64,000 nucleotides of DNA from the NCBI RefSeq assembly GCF_015223055.1, contig NZ_JADFBX010000008.1, forward strand, positions 203,421-267,420, read 5' to 3'. The DNA is from Pedobacter sp. MC2016-24 (lineage in GTDB: Bacteria; Bacteroidota; Bacteroidia; Sphingobacteriales; Sphingobacteriaceae). The translations under genes and the position numbers were made by a program. Positions 27,236-36,329 of this stretch are shown here, piece after piece. The notes below the pieces were generated by a model. It searched no databases. It saw nothing but the letters and a program-made list of their open reading frames with translations, and was not told the DNA's origin. The stretch's first letter is position 1. Each line of letters begins with the position of its first letter.

Positions 27236-28762
27236 ATGGAGAAAATAAACAAACAGCGTGTACGCAACTGGATTATGGCCATTGTGACTGTGGTTACCGT
27301 TAATGTAACCGTGTCTGCTCAGGGAGAAAGGTACGTAACCATCTTTTACGCTGTCTGGTCCAATGAAACCATACAAAGAAGTCTTTATGGATCTGACGTT
27401 TACAACATGGCCAGTACAGCGTACAGTCCGTATCCACAGTTTAACTGGTGGGGCAAACCAGCCTATGCTGCATCTCATGGCGACGGCACCATTAAAAACA
27501 ATTACCTGATGTACCTGAATAATGATCCGGAACAACCCAACACTGGCCTGATCGATTACCATGCAGATTTGCTGAGCCAGGCAGGCGTTGATTTCATTAC
27601 CCTTGATCTAACCAATGGGGCACAGCAGCATATTGTGAATGGCGCCAAAGCCTTGTGTTTGCGGTATCAGTGGCGGATCGCACACCAGTATCCGACGCCG
27701 AAAATTGTATGCTGGGTGCTGGATGAAGCTACATTGAAAGCTGTTGAAAAGCAGATTTTTGAAGTTTACGACGAGGAAATATTCTTTAATTACCTGGGTA
27801 AAAAATTGTTGCTAATTGCTAAACCCGATACTGCGCTGATCCAAGGTGATTCAAAGCAGCCTGCGGTTCCAGTAAATGGGCGCTTTCGCCATTATTCCAG
27901 CAGGCACTGCTGGGGCTTATCGGCTGTAAAAGGAAGTTGCTGGAGTTTCAAATCCAATACAGCTATACCGCCGCCTGCGTTCTACTATGAGGGGAAACCC
28001 GAACAGATGGCTGCGGCTGTAGCCACACAATCCACTTATATGACTACGGATGGTATAAATGCAGATCAGGAAGCGATAGGGCGCCAGAAAGGTGCTTTTT
28101 TCAATACCTATATGGAGGCAGCAAAAACTGTACAACCTACCTTTCTCTTCATCCATTCCTGGAATGAATGGGCCGCGCAAAATCTCGGCAGTCAGGCTGC
28201 ACCTCATTTTACGGACTTATGGAAAACAGAATATAGCGCTGATATTGAACCAATGTCTGGTGGTCACGGAGATCAGTATTATCAGCTGATGAAAACAAAG
28301 ATCGGTGAGTTTAAAAGAGCGGGAAGGCCGGGCTGGGAATTTTTATCGGATATGGAAGGCTGGACTGCAGTTAGACAGGTTACCGGACTGCACTGGCAGG
28401 CTGGCGGATACCTGTCCGGCAATACTTCGGGCGCATCCGCCGTCATTCAATCCAATGATAACCTTTCTATAAAACTTAGCGGAAAGCGGTATCTATCCAT
28501 AAGGATGAAGCATAACTCCAGGGTGAAAAGGGTAAAAATATCCTTCATCACTGATGCCGACCGGGAATGGGGCCAGTTGAAGTCCAGGGAGTTTGCTGTG
28601 CGACCCAATACTAGTTTTACGGGCTACCAGATAGATATGTCTGGCCAGCCCGGTTGGAACGGTATCCTCAGACGTATCCGTATTCAACTGTCAAATGGGA
28701 GTGCAGCAACCGGTCATTTTCAGATCGACCGGATCAGGATACACAATAAAAAGAATAGTTAA
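27236..28762 (+). CDS. Secreted GH99/GH71-like glycosidase candidate
   Basis: A 508-residue protein with signal peptide (ending TVSAQ near residue 31). About residues 34-340 suggest a TIM barrel: YVTIFYAVWSNE at the start, DYHADLLSQAGVDFITLDLTNG near 103-124, and FLFIHSWNEWAAQN near 300-313, the NEW motif seen in GH99-like and related domains. About 370-500 is a beta-sandwich-like domain (MEGWTAVRQVTGLHWQAGG, YLSIRMKH, FQIDRIRI), possibly carbohydrate-binding. It probably cuts or binds part of the target glycan in the periplasm or at the surface. Family number is uncertain. Confidence 0.6.
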   Translation: MEKINKQRVRNWIMAIVTVVTVNVTVSAQGERYVTIFYAVWSNETIQRSLYGSDVYNMASTAYSPYPQFNWWGKPAYAASHGDGTIKNNYLMYLNNDPEQPNTGLIDYHADLLSQAGVDFITLDLTNGAQQHIVNGAKALCLRYQWRIAHQYPTPKIVCWVLDEATLKAVEKQIFEVYDEEIFFNYLGKKLLLIAKPDTALIQGDSKQPAVPVNGRFRHYSSRHCWGLSAVKGSCWSFKSNTAIPPPAFYYEGKPEQMAAAVATQSTYMTTDGINADQEAIGRQKGAFFNTYMEAAKTVQPTFLFIHSWNEWAAQNLGSQAAPHFTDLWKTEYSADIEPMSGGHGDQYYQLMKTKIGEFKRAGRPGWEFLSDMEGWTAVRQVTGLHWQAGGYLSGNTSGASAVIQSNDNLSIKLSGKRYLSIRMKHNSRVKRVKISFITDADREWGQLKSREFAVRPNTSFTGYQIDMSGQPGWNGILRRIRIQLSNGSAATGHFQIDRIRIHNKKNS

Positions 28763-28786
28763 CGGAATTAGAAACACGAGCACAGC

Positions 28787-30496
28787 ATGAAGAAGAGCTA
28801 TCAATTGCTTATCGCCATATTCACTATATGTGGGATGGCCGGACTAAAAGCCCAGCATCCAGTATTAAGCAGGTCATATTTATCACCGGTAAAAATAATC
28901 TGGAGAACCGGCGATATACAGCATGCTGAACGTCTATTGGAAAAAGGTAACGGGCAAGCCGATCTGAACACCGGCGGACTTTGCCGTTTAAAAAGCAGCG
29001 CAACTGCCAGGCCGGGAATTTTACTGGATTTTGGTAAAGAACTGCATGGTGGTCTGCAATTGGTTACCGGCATGTGGGCAGGAAACAAACCTATTAAGGT
29101 CAGGATTCGTTTTGGGGAGTCCGTTAGCGAAGCCATGTCTGATATTGATACGCTTAAAGGCGCTACAAATGATCACGCTATGCGCGATTTTGAAATTCAG
29201 CTGCCCTGGTTAGGTAAACTGGAAATTGGAAATACCGGATTTAGATTTGTAAGAATAGACCTGCTGGATGGAAATGCCGAGTTATTGCTGAAAGAAGCGC
29301 GTGCAATTTTTACCTATAGGGACATCCCTTATTTGGGGTCGTTTAGTTGCAGCGACAATTTATTGAATAAAATATGGCGTACAGGTGCCTATACTGTTCA
29401 TTTAAACATGCAGGATTACCTGTGGGATGGCATTAAAAGGGACAGACTGGTCTGGGTAGGAGATATGCATCCCGAAACGGCTACTATATCTGCAGTTTTT
29501 GGTTATAATGATGTGGTGCCGAAAAGCCTGGACTTGTCGCGGGATATTACACCGCTACCACAATGGATGAATGGAATCAGTACTTATTCTATGTGGTGGA
29601 TTATTATTCATAAAGACTGGTATTACCAGCATGGTAACCTGGCGTATCTGAAAGAACAAAAAACTTACTTAGTTAAACTGCTTGAGCTACTATGTACTAA
29701 AATTGATGCCAATAACAGTGAGCAGTTGGATGGTCGTTTTCTGGACTGGCCATCAAGCGAAAACAAGGAAAGCATACATGCAGGTTTACAGGCGATGATG
29801 GTCCTTTCTTTAACCGCTGGAGGCGATTTATGCAGGATTTTGGATGAGAAGGAAACGGCCGGAATGTGTGATGAAGCTGTAAGCCGCTTGAGAAAATACG
29901 TGCCTGAGGTTAATGGCTCCAAACAAGCGGCATCCTTACTGGCATTGAGTGATATGATTTTAGCCGAAAAAGCAAATCAAGAGGTGATCGCCGTAGGGGG
30001 CGCAAAAAATTTCTCTACGTTTTATGGCTATTATATGCTTAAAGCCAAAGCCAAAGCAGGCGATTACCAGGGCGCGTTAGACAATATCCGCGAATACTGG
30101 GGTGGGATGCTGAACCTGGGAGCAACAACTTTTTGGGAGGATTTTGACCTGGACTGGGTCAAGAATGCTTCAAGAATAGATGAACTTGTTCCTGATGGTA
30201 AAAAGGACATCCACGGCGACTATGGTGCCTATTGCTATAAAGGTTTCCGTCATAGTTTATGTCATGGTTGGGCATCAGGACCAACTTCGTGGTTAACGGA
30301 ATATGTTTTGGGTGTGCAGGTGATGGAACCAGGGTGCAAGGCGATCAGGGTGAGGCCTCATTTAGGTGACTTGAGCTTTGTGGAGGGCACATTTCCTACG
30401 CCATACGGCATAGTGAAAATAAAACACCTTAAAGGCCCCGACGGAAAAATAAAATCGACAGTTCAGGCACCTAAACAAATAAAAATTATAAAGTAA
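28787..30496 (+). CDS. GH78-like alpha-L-rhamnosidase-family protein, short form
   Basis: A 569-residue exported protein with signal peptide (ending LKAQ near residue 23). A beta domain (about 30-180) precedes a helical barrel containing QDYLWDGIKRDRLVWVGDMHPE (near 207-228), the active-site block of GH78-related proteins. LDWPSSENKE and FWEDFDLDW follow, and a C-terminal beta domain ends the protein (HSLCHGWASGPTSWLTEYVLGV). It is much shorter than the 953-residue rhamnosidase next door because it lacks the N-terminal modules. It probably removes terminal rhamnose or a similar deoxysugar. The 24-bp gap to the previous gene supports co-transcription. Confidence 0.78.
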   Translation: MKKSYQLLIAIFTICGMAGLKAQHPVLSRSYLSPVKIIWRTGDIQHAERLLEKGNGQADLNTGGLCRLKSSATARPGILLDFGKELHGGLQLVTGMWAGNKPIKVRIRFGESVSEAMSDIDTLKGATNDHAMRDFEIQLPWLGKLEIGNTGFRFVRIDLLDGNAELLLKEARAIFTYRDIPYLGSFSCSDNLLNKIWRTGAYTVHLNMQDYLWDGIKRDRLVWVGDMHPETATISAVFGYNDVVPKSLDLSRDITPLPQWMNGISTYSMWWIIIHKDWYYQHGNLAYLKEQKTYLVKLLELLCTKIDANNSEQLDGRFLDWPSSENKESIHAGLQAMMVLSLTAGGDLCRILDEKETAGMCDEAVSRLRKYVPEVNGSKQAASLLALSDMILAEKANQEVIAVGGAKNFSTFYGYYMLKAKAKAGDYQGALDNIREYWGGMLNLGATTFWEDFDLDWVKNASRIDELVPDGKKDIHGDYGAYCYKGFRHSLCHGWASGPTSWLTEYVLGVQVMEPGCKAIRVRPHLGDLSFVEGTFPTPYGIVKIKHLKGPDGKIKSTVQAPKQIKIIK

Positions 30497-30507
30497 GTCG
30501 CCCTCAG

Positions 30508-30651
30508 ATGAAACCATCATGGTTTTTCAAACCACACAGTGGAATGAATAAATCTGATAGCTTCATCACAAATGAAAAACAAACCGAGTTTATGAGTTCA
30601 TTAATACAAATGAAAACAATAAACGAAGAATTAATAATTATATACGGATGA
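30508..30651 (+). CDS. Candidate 47-residue ORF coupled to the rhamnosidase start
   Basis: An ATG at 30508 opens a 47-codon frame (begins MKPSWFFKPHSG) whose TGA overlaps the ATG of the large rhamnosidase gene by 4 bp (ATGA at 30648-30651). The peptide is polar, with no signal sequence and no recognised motif. There is no good ribosome site before it. Coupling geometry is the only support, and it may be chance; a leader-peptide function is speculation. Confidence 0.28.
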   Translation: MKPSWFFKPHSGMNKSDSFITNEKQTEFMSSLIQMKTINEELIIIYG

Positions 30652-33509
30652 AAAAAACAAATTCAAAGCAAAACAAGTTGGTTAAAATTGCGCTGATTTT
30701 TAGTGTATTGCAGTCTTGCTTTTTGCCGCTTATTGCACAGCAATCAGACTTATCCGCGAGGTACTTAAAAACCGAATACAAAGAAAATCCGGTTACCGAT
30801 GTGCTTCACCCACGTTTAAGCTGGGAGCTGGAATCGAAAGAACGGAGACAGCTGCAAACTGCGTATCAGATTATGGTAAGTAGTTCAGCACAATTGTTGA
30901 AACTGGATAAGGGTGATCTGTGGGATTCAGGCCGGATCCTAAGTGACCGTACCAACCAGATTGAATACCAAGGTGCTGAGGTGGTTTCCAGGAAGGTATA
31001 CTATTGGAAGGTCCGCAGCTGGGATAAAAATAATATCGTGGGTAAATGGAGTCCGGTTGCCAAATGGGAAATGGGCCTGTTGAATAAACCCGACTGGAAA
31101 GCCAGCTGGATTGGAAACGATCTTAGCGCTTTGGGGAAGGGAAGTGCGTACCATCTTCCGCCAGCACCGTACTTTAGAAAACAGGTAAAGCTTAACAAAT
31201 CGGTAAAAAAGGCCAGGCTGTATGTAACTGCCCTGGGCTTATATGAGTTCTATATCAACGGACAACGCATTGGTAAGGATAATTTTACGCCGGGCTGGAC
31301 AGACTATCATAAAAGAGTACACTATCAGGTGTATGACGTAACGGATAAGCTTAAAGCCGGGAACAATATCTTAAGTTCAATTGTTGCCGATGGCTGGTAT
31401 TCGGGCTATCTTGGATATGCACTACTGGTTAACAATCCGGTGGTACGGAACTTTTATGGGAAAGTACCGCTGTTAAAAGCTCAGCTGGAAGTGGAGTATG
31501 AAGATGGGACTCACACAGCTGTTTTTACCGATGCTTCTTGGAAAAGCAACCATGGCCCAATGGTTGAAGCAGATATTTTAAACGGGGAGACCTATGATGC
31601 AAGGTTGGAGTTTACTGGCTGGAATACTGCTTCCTATGTGGCTGAACATTGGAAAAACGCAACGGTGTTTCCGGATCAGGGAGGACGTAGCCTGGAATCC
31701 TATCCCGGCAATACCGTCCAGGTATTTAAAGAAATTAAGGCGCTTAGCGTTACTAAAAGAACAAATGGTAAATATATTTTTAATCTGGGCCAGAATTTTT
31801 CGGGTAATGTCCGTTTAAAAGTAAAGGGGAAAAGGGGAGACACGATCACTTTAAAGTATGGAGAGGTTTTATTTCCAAATGGCGACCTCATGACTGAGAA
31901 TTTGCGGAAGGCCAGGGCAACAGATACTTACATATTGAAAGGCGATTTAAATGGGGAAGTTTACACACCCAGATTTACTTATCATGGTTTTCAGTATGTC
32001 GAAGTTTCTGGTTTTCGTACTCAGCCAGCGGTCAATGCGGTTACAGGGATCGTATTGAGTTCGGCAACACCAGTGGTGGGTTCTTTTACAACAGACCATG
32101 TGATGGTTAATAAGCTGTACAGTAATATTGTATGGACACAGCGCTCCAATTATTTTGACATTCCAACCGATTGTCCGCAACGTGATGAGCGGTTGGGGTG
32201 GACCGGTGATGCGCAGACTTACATGCAATCGGCAACTTTTAATACCGATATTTCTGCTTTTTTTACCAAATGGCTGGTTGATCTTAACGATGCGCAACGC
32301 ATTGATCATACGTACCCGATTTACGCACCGGCACCAAATATCCGTATTACAGATACCTATTCTCCAGGATGGTCAGAGGCAGGTATTATATGTCCTTATA
32401 CCCTGTATAAAGTTTATGGAGATGTGCGGGTGATCCGAAAATTCTGGGTTAATATGACTGACTACCTTCAGTTTTTAGAAAATAAGAGTAAAGGAACATT
32501 CGTTTTTAGGGAGGCTAGTTTTGAAGACATCTCCCCTAAAGGTGGTTTTGGAGATTGGTTGTCTGCAGGAAAAAAAACACCGCCCGATATGTTGGCGACC
32601 ATTTATTATGGTTATATCGCTTCGATGATGTCCGAGATGGCCAATGCGATCGGCAAACACGAAGATGAAATAAAATACAGGGAGATTTCTAACCAAATAA
32701 AATCTGCTTTTTTAAAGCATTACATGGCTCCAGAAGGGAGATTTAAAACCAATGTAACGGCCTATGGTAAGGGTGAAGGCTATGTGGACGGGGAGATGGG
32801 CTTTGATGGTCATACGCAAACGGCATACGCAAATGCGATTTATATGAATATGCTTACTCCTGATCAAGCGCATAAAGCCGGAGATTTTTTAAGTGAATTA
32901 ATTCATCAAAATAGCGGGCGGCTGTCTACAGGTTTTCTGGGTGTTAAACCCTTATTGCCTGCTCTTTCAAAGACCGGGCATACAGATCAGGCTTATCAAC
33001 TACTGTTGAATGTGGAATATCCTTCCTGGGGATTTGAAATCGTAAACGGAGCCAATACCATTTGGGAGCGATGGAATAGTTATATAAAAGGTAAAGGATT
33101 TGAAAATAATGCAGGAATGAATTCTTTTAATCATTATGCATTCGGATCGGTTAACGAATGGTTATTTGGCAATTCGGCTGGGATTCGTACCATAGATCCC
33201 GGTTACAGGAAGTTTTTAATCCGGCCCGAAATCGCCAAAGATGGTATCGGGTTGGTTAAAGCATCTTATCATTCCATCAATGGGCAGATCCTATCCGCCT
33301 GGAAAAGAACTGACCAAGGCATAACTATCGACATTATTATTCCTGTAAATACGACAGCTGATGTGTTTATACCGGCAAATAATGAAAACGATGTTAAGGA
33401 GGGTAAGTACAGGGTAAACATCCATCCAGATCTGAAGGTAAAAGGATTGGTTGATGGTTTTGTACATTTAGAATTGGGCTCAGGCGTTTATCATTTCTCG
33501 GCTAGATAA
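30648..33509 (+). CDS. Alpha-L-rhamnosidase, GH78
   Basis: A 953-residue exported enzyme that releases L-rhamnose from glycans or glycosides by inversion. Signal peptide about 1-31 (ending LIAQ). In order: Ig-like Bac_rhamnosid domain (about 36-145, LRTEY-like YLKTEYKENPVTDVLHPRLSWEL), N-terminal rhamnose-binding-like domain (about 160-350, ARLYVTALGLYEFYINGQRIG), beta domain (about 360-460), then the (alpha/alpha)6 catalytic barrel with FDIPTDCPQRDERLGWTGDAQ near 500-520, the hallmark acidic block, and SWGFEIVNGANTIWERW near 790. A C-terminal beta domain ends it (GSVNEWLFGNSAGIR onward). Full family length. Last gene of the polysaccharide locus; a terminator follows. Confidence 0.93.
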   Translation: MKKTNSKQNKLVKIALIFSVLQSCFLPLIAQQSDLSARYLKTEYKENPVTDVLHPRLSWELESKERRQLQTAYQIMVSSSAQLLKLDKGDLWDSGRILSDRTNQIEYQGAEVVSRKVYYWKVRSWDKNNIVGKWSPVAKWEMGLLNKPDWKASWIGNDLSALGKGSAYHLPPAPYFRKQVKLNKSVKKARLYVTALGLYEFYINGQRIGKDNFTPGWTDYHKRVHYQVYDVTDKLKAGNNILSSIVADGWYSGYLGYALLVNNPVVRNFYGKVPLLKAQLEVEYEDGTHTAVFTDASWKSNHGPMVEADILNGETYDARLEFTGWNTASYVAEHWKNATVFPDQGGRSLESYPGNTVQVFKEIKALSVTKRTNGKYIFNLGQNFSGNVRLKVKGKRGDTITLKYGEVLFPNGDLMTENLRKARATDTYILKGDLNGEVYTPRFTYHGFQYVEVSGFRTQPAVNAVTGIVLSSATPVVGSFTTDHVMVNKLYSNIVWTQRSNYFDIPTDCPQRDERLGWTGDAQTYMQSATFNTDISAFFTKWLVDLNDAQRIDHTYPIYAPAPNIRITDTYSPGWSEAGIICPYTLYKVYGDVRVIRKFWVNMTDYLQFLENKSKGTFVFREASFEDISPKGGFGDWLSAGKKTPPDMLATIYYGYIASMMSEMANAIGKHEDEIKYREISNQIKSAFLKHYMAPEGRFKTNVTAYGKGEGYVDGEMGFDGHTQTAYANAIYMNMLTPDQAHKAGDFLSELIHQNSGRLSTGFLGVKPLLPALSKTGHTDQAYQLLLNVEYPSWGFEIVNGANTIWERWNSYIKGKGFENNAGMNSFNHYAFGSVNEWLFGNSAGIRTIDPGYRKFLIRPEIAKDGIGLVKASYHSINGQILSAWKRTDQGITIDIIIPVNTTADVFIPANNENDVKEGKYRVNIHPDLKVKGLVDGFVHLELGSGVYHFSAR

Positions 33510-33540
33510 ATATGTACCTTTATAACGTAACAGGAAATGA

Positions 33541-33566
33541 ACGGCCCCGAAAGGTCGTGATTTTTT
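33541..33566 (+). terminator. Rho-independent terminator after the rhamnosidase gene
   Basis: A 6-bp stem (33541-33546 with 33553-33558, one G-U pair) and 6-nt loop are followed by a six-T run at 33561-33566. It marks the 3' end of the polysaccharide-utilisation locus. Confidence 0.65.
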
Positions 33567-33761
33567 GCCATTCTTTTTTTGCCAGGATGAATTTTTGACA
33601 TTTGGATCTGAAATTTTTTCATTTTTTCTGCAAAATTTTCAGCTGATTTGTGGGAAAACAGCTTTGGCATTACATTAGATAAGTCTTGTATGAACACGAA
33701 GTTCAGGTTTAATTAATTGTAAGTTTTAATCATTAAAAATCAACTTAAGGAGGACAGACCT

Positions 33762-34208
33762 ATGACACTGGTTAAATTTAATCCAAATGGCAATGTGAAG
33801 AAAAATGGCCTGATGACTGGCTTTGATGGCGTTTTCGATTCTATTTTCAATGACACTTTCTTTTCTGACCGCATGATGGCGCGTGTGCCTGCGGTCAACA
33901 TCAGTGAAAGTAAAGATCACTATCATCTGGAGCTTGCTGCTCCGGGTCTGAAGAAGGAAGACTTCAAACTTTCTTTGGAAAGGAATGTTCTGAGTATTTC
34001 TGTAGAGCGGAGTTCGGAAGATGGTGCTCAGGAGCGCAATTACAACAAACGGGAGTTCAGTTACAGTTCGTTTGTGCGTTCTTTCACGCTGCCTGATGCT
34101 GCGGATGAGAATGGAATCGAAGCGAAGTATGTGGATGGGGTATTGTGCGTCGATATCGCAAAACGTGAAGAGGCAAAAATGCAGAGCCGCCAGATTGAAA
34201 TCAAGTAA
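33762..34208 (+). CDS. Small heat-shock protein Hsp20/alpha-crystallin family
   Basis: A 148-residue ATP-independent chaperone that holds unfolding proteins. The alpha-crystallin domain spans about 40-140: VPAVNISESKDHYHLELAAPGLKKEDFKL, ISVERSSEDG and FVRSFTLPDAADENGIEAKYVDGVLCVDIAK. The C-terminal tail ends QSRQIEIK, containing the I-x-I motif used in oligomer assembly. An unusually strong Shine-Dalgarno AAGGAGG lies at 33747-33753, 8 bp before the ATG; most other genes here have none, so high translation is expected. It is a single-gene unit with its own terminator. Confidence 0.95.
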   Translation: MTLVKFNPNGNVKKNGLMTGFDGVFDSIFNDTFFSDRMMARVPAVNISESKDHYHLELAAPGLKKEDFKLSLERNVLSISVERSSEDGAQERNYNKREFSYSSFVRSFTLPDAADENGIEAKYVDGVLCVDIAKREEAKMQSRQIEIK

Positions 34209-34235
34209 TGCGTTTTTGATTTATACCAATACCCT

Positions 34236-34263
34236 GAGCTGCCTTCGGGCGGCTCTTTTATTT
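34236..34263 (+). terminator. Rho-independent terminator with TTCG tetraloop after hsp20
   Basis: An 8-bp stem (34236-34243 with 34248-34255, one G-U pair) is closed by the stable loop TTCG (34244-34247) and followed by TTTTATTT. A textbook terminator isolating hsp20 from the next gene. Confidence 0.85.
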
Positions 34264-34279
34264 CATTTTGTTTATTGTT

Positions 34280-34567
34280 ATGGAAGCTAGCTACGAAATA
34301 TCTCTGAACATGAAAACGCTTAAAGGCATTGAAACTTATGGCTGTTTTCACCTTGGTCATGATGAGGCTTTTGCCCGGAAGCTTTACGCTTCCCTAATCG
34401 CGGACGATGAGGTCTCTGGTGATTCTGTCATTACTATAGATTTGGTAAAGCGGGAGGACCGTGTCCCCTTCCCTCAGGGACTGCGGCATTGCAGCTATGA
34501 ACAGCTTGCTTTGAATGTACAGCTGATCACTAAAGGGGTCTTTAAGCATCTCAATCTGGAGATTTAG
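34280..34567 (+). CDS. Small protein of unknown function
   Basis: A 95-residue cytoplasmic protein starting MEASYEISLNMKTLKGIETYGCFHLG. The ATG at 34280 is preferred over a TTG four codons upstream. It has mixed alpha/beta character, no signal or membrane segment, and no recognised motif; residues HLGHDEAFARKLYASL look like an amphipathic helix. It sits between stress genes (Hsp20 and a cold-shock protein) but is separated from the first by a terminator and from the second by a promoter. I do not recognise the family. Confidence 0.6.
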   Translation: MEASYEISLNMKTLKGIETYGCFHLGHDEAFARKLYASLIADDEVSGDSVITIDLVKREDRVPFPQGLRHCSYEQLALNVQLITKGVFKHLNLEI

Positions 34568-34653
34568 GTATGAATTTAATTTCAAAAAAATATTTTGATT
34601 CATAATTGCTGGTTAAAATATAATTCTAATTTTTCGTTTATTTTGAAATAAAA

Positions 34654-34683
34654 TTTGATGTTTCAAATATTTTTGTATCTTTG
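34654..34683 (+). promoter_or_regulatory. Bacteroidota-type promoter of the cold-shock gene
   Basis: TTTG at 34654-34657, an 18-bp spacer and TATCTTTG at 34676-34683 match the TTTG-N19-TAnnTTTG consensus nearly perfectly. The -7 element ends 22 bp before the ATG, so the 5' leader would be short, unlike the long structured leaders of many cold-shock mRNAs. Confidence 0.75.
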
Positions 34684-34705
34684 GATATAATTAATATATA
34701 ATACA

Positions 34706-34897
34706 ATGCAACAAGGAACAGTAAAATTTTTCAATGAGACAAAAGGTTTTGGATTTATCGTGCCAGCTAATGGTGATAGCGAAATCTTTGTTCATTCTTC
34801 TGGTTTAATGGACAACATTCGTGAGAATGATTCAGTAAGCTATGACATCGAGCAAGGTAAAAAAGGCTTGAATGCAATTAATGTTAAGATCAGCTAA
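34706..34897 (+). CDS. Cold-shock domain protein (CspA family)
   Basis: A 63-residue single-stranded nucleic-acid binding protein, an OB-fold RNA chaperone. Both RNP motifs are visible: RNP1 in KGFGFIVP (residues 13-20) and RNP2 in EIFVHSSGL (about 27-35). The start QQGTVKFFNETKGFGFI is classical. Slightly shorter than the usual 65-70 residues. Transcribed alone from the promoter at 34654-34683 to the terminator at 34921-34954. Confidence 0.96.
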   Translation: MQQGTVKFFNETKGFGFIVPANGDSEIFVHSSGLMDNIRENDSVSYDIEQGKKGLNAINVKIS

Positions 34898-34920
34898 TTA
34901 GATTTCCTTCATAAATTGGT

Positions 34921-34954
34921 AAAAACATCTGTCTAATGACAGATGTTTTTTTTT
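34921..34954 (+). terminator. Rho-independent terminator after the cold-shock gene
   Basis: A perfect 9-bp stem (34925-34933 with 34938-34946), loop TAAT, with an A-run before and a nine-T run after it. Symmetric A/T flanks mean it could also terminate transcripts from the opposite strand. Confidence 0.9.
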
Positions 34955-35149
34955 GCCCTGTATTTTGCATGTCACTGCGGATGGGTTGGATGTTGCCTTC
35001 CGGTAACGGTCAGCGATTACCTGCCAGCAGAAATCGTTAGTCCAAATCGTACACTGTTTTGAAAGTTGATAGCTATGATCTGCCTCTGCTGGCTGATTGA
35101 CGGTTTATCATTTCGGGGCATCATTATTGGATGCTTATAGGAAAAATCT

Positions 35150-35443
35150 ATGATAGCGATTGACAACGTACAACCATTAAGCCCTGAAAGTTTATTTGAA
35201 CTTTTAAAAACGGAATTTCCTGCTTATGTAAATGAGCAGCTTGGTAGCAACCTGGTTGTGGAATTTGCCCACGTAGCTGATATTGTGAATATCAGTTTCC
35301 CTGAAATTATTGACGGTAACGCTTACACGATTACAGTTGGAGACAACAGTCTCGAACTCACAGACCACACGACAGAGGGCACTTACAATACGGAGTTGCT
35401 GGAACAGCATCTGATGGAATTTTTGACTTTAAAAGCGGGTTAG
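35150..35443 (+). CDS. Small acidic protein of unknown function
   Basis: A 97-residue acidic protein (MIAIDNVQPLSPESLFELLKTEFPAYVNEQL). Predicted pattern is a helix (about 10-30), then beta strands (VVEFAHVADIVNISF, YTITVGDNSLELTD), then a C-terminal helix (YNTELLEQHLMEFLTL). No signal peptide or membrane helix. I do not recognise the family. It stands alone between the cold-shock gene and the second sigma factor, with about 180 bp of untranslated sequence on its 3' side. Confidence 0.6.
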   Translation: MIAIDNVQPLSPESLFELLKTEFPAYVNEQLGSNLVVEFAHVADIVNISFPEIIDGNAYTITVGDNSLELTDHTTEGTYNTELLEQHLMEFLTLKAG

Positions 35444-35624
35444 CCTGGCTACTCTTTTCGGCTAATTCAGATCGGGCTTTTCGGTCGGGTCTGGATATAC
35501 CGGATGAGATAGACCGCTAAGCACTGTAAAATCTGACTGGATAGTTATGACACAGTTAGCCTGTGAAGCCATAAAGCCAAGTTTATTCGTATCTTAGTAC
35601 TTAAAACAGACACGATTCATATCT

Positions 35625-36221
35625 ATGCATAAGGACGAGACAGCGGGCTATTCATTGATCATTGCGCAGGTCGCGGGTGGGGATCAGCTTGCTTTTCGAA
35701 AGTTATTTGATGACTACAGAAATAAAGTCTTTACCTATGCAATCCGTTACCTAAAATCTAAAGCGCAGGCAGAGGAAATAGTGCAGAACGTTTTTTTAAA
35801 AATATGGCTTAAACGGGACGGTTTAATTGAAATTAAAAATTTCGGCGGATATCTGCGTACGGTTACTAATAATGCCACGCTTGATGCTTTAAAAAAGAGA
35901 GCGTCTGAGTATAAGTATAAAAATGAAAGTTTGCAGGAATGGTCTGACCTTGACAATGCTACCGAAGAAGCTATCCTTTCTAAAGATGCCCAGAGTTATG
36001 TTGCCCAGGCACTTGAAAAATTACCTAAACAGCAAAAGCTAGTTTACCAGATGTGCCATATTGATGGTCTAAAACAAAAGGAAGTGGCCGAGAAACTAAA
36101 TATCTCACCTTTGACTGTTAAAGTGCATTTACGGGAGGCCATCAAAGGCTTAAAAGTGCTACTTAAAAATGGTGAAGCTGCACCACTGATTACCTTTGTT
36201 TTTCTTGGAATGTTGAAGTAA
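35625..36221 (+). CDS. ECF RNA polymerase sigma factor, FecI-like (locus 2)
   Basis: A 198-residue ECF sigma factor. Region 2: FRKLFDDYRNKVFTYAIRYLKSKAQAEEIVQNVFLKIWLKRDGL (about 23-68). Region 4: LPKQQKLVYQMCHIDGLKQKEVAEKLNISPLTVKVHLREA (about 132-172). No region 3. It precedes a FecR gene and a SusC/SusD/TlpA cluster, which it probably activates. It differs clearly in sequence from the sigma factors of loci 1 and 3, so cross-talk is not expected from similarity alone. Confidence 0.92.
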   Translation: MHKDETAGYSLIIAQVAGGDQLAFRKLFDDYRNKVFTYAIRYLKSKAQAEEIVQNVFLKIWLKRDGLIEIKNFGGYLRTVTNNATLDALKKRASEYKYKNESLQEWSDLDNATEEAILSKDAQSYVAQALEKLPKQQKLVYQMCHIDGLKQKEVAEKLNISPLTVKVHLREAIKGLKVLLKNGEAAPLITFVFLGMLK

Positions 36222-36329
36222 TTAAATATTAATTTCATTTTTATTTAAACGAACTACTCCTTTTTTGTTTTCCAGTCGTCAGGTATAATAAATGGAGCCT
36301 TTGAGGGGGCTTTGTCTAATTTAACTTAC

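Noticed and set aside
27917..28207. Minus-strand open frame of 96 codons
   Set aside because: Shadow of the GH99-like gene, which has signal peptide and motif support.
35021..35095. Inverted repeat arms of 11 bases (35021-35031 and 35085-35095)
   Set aside because: One mismatch and a 53-base loop; no T-run or conserved element nearby, so no clear terminator or RNA structure.
36222..36329. Possible small gene between fecI2 and fecR2
   Set aside because: Only AT-rich spacer sequence is present, with no usable frame.
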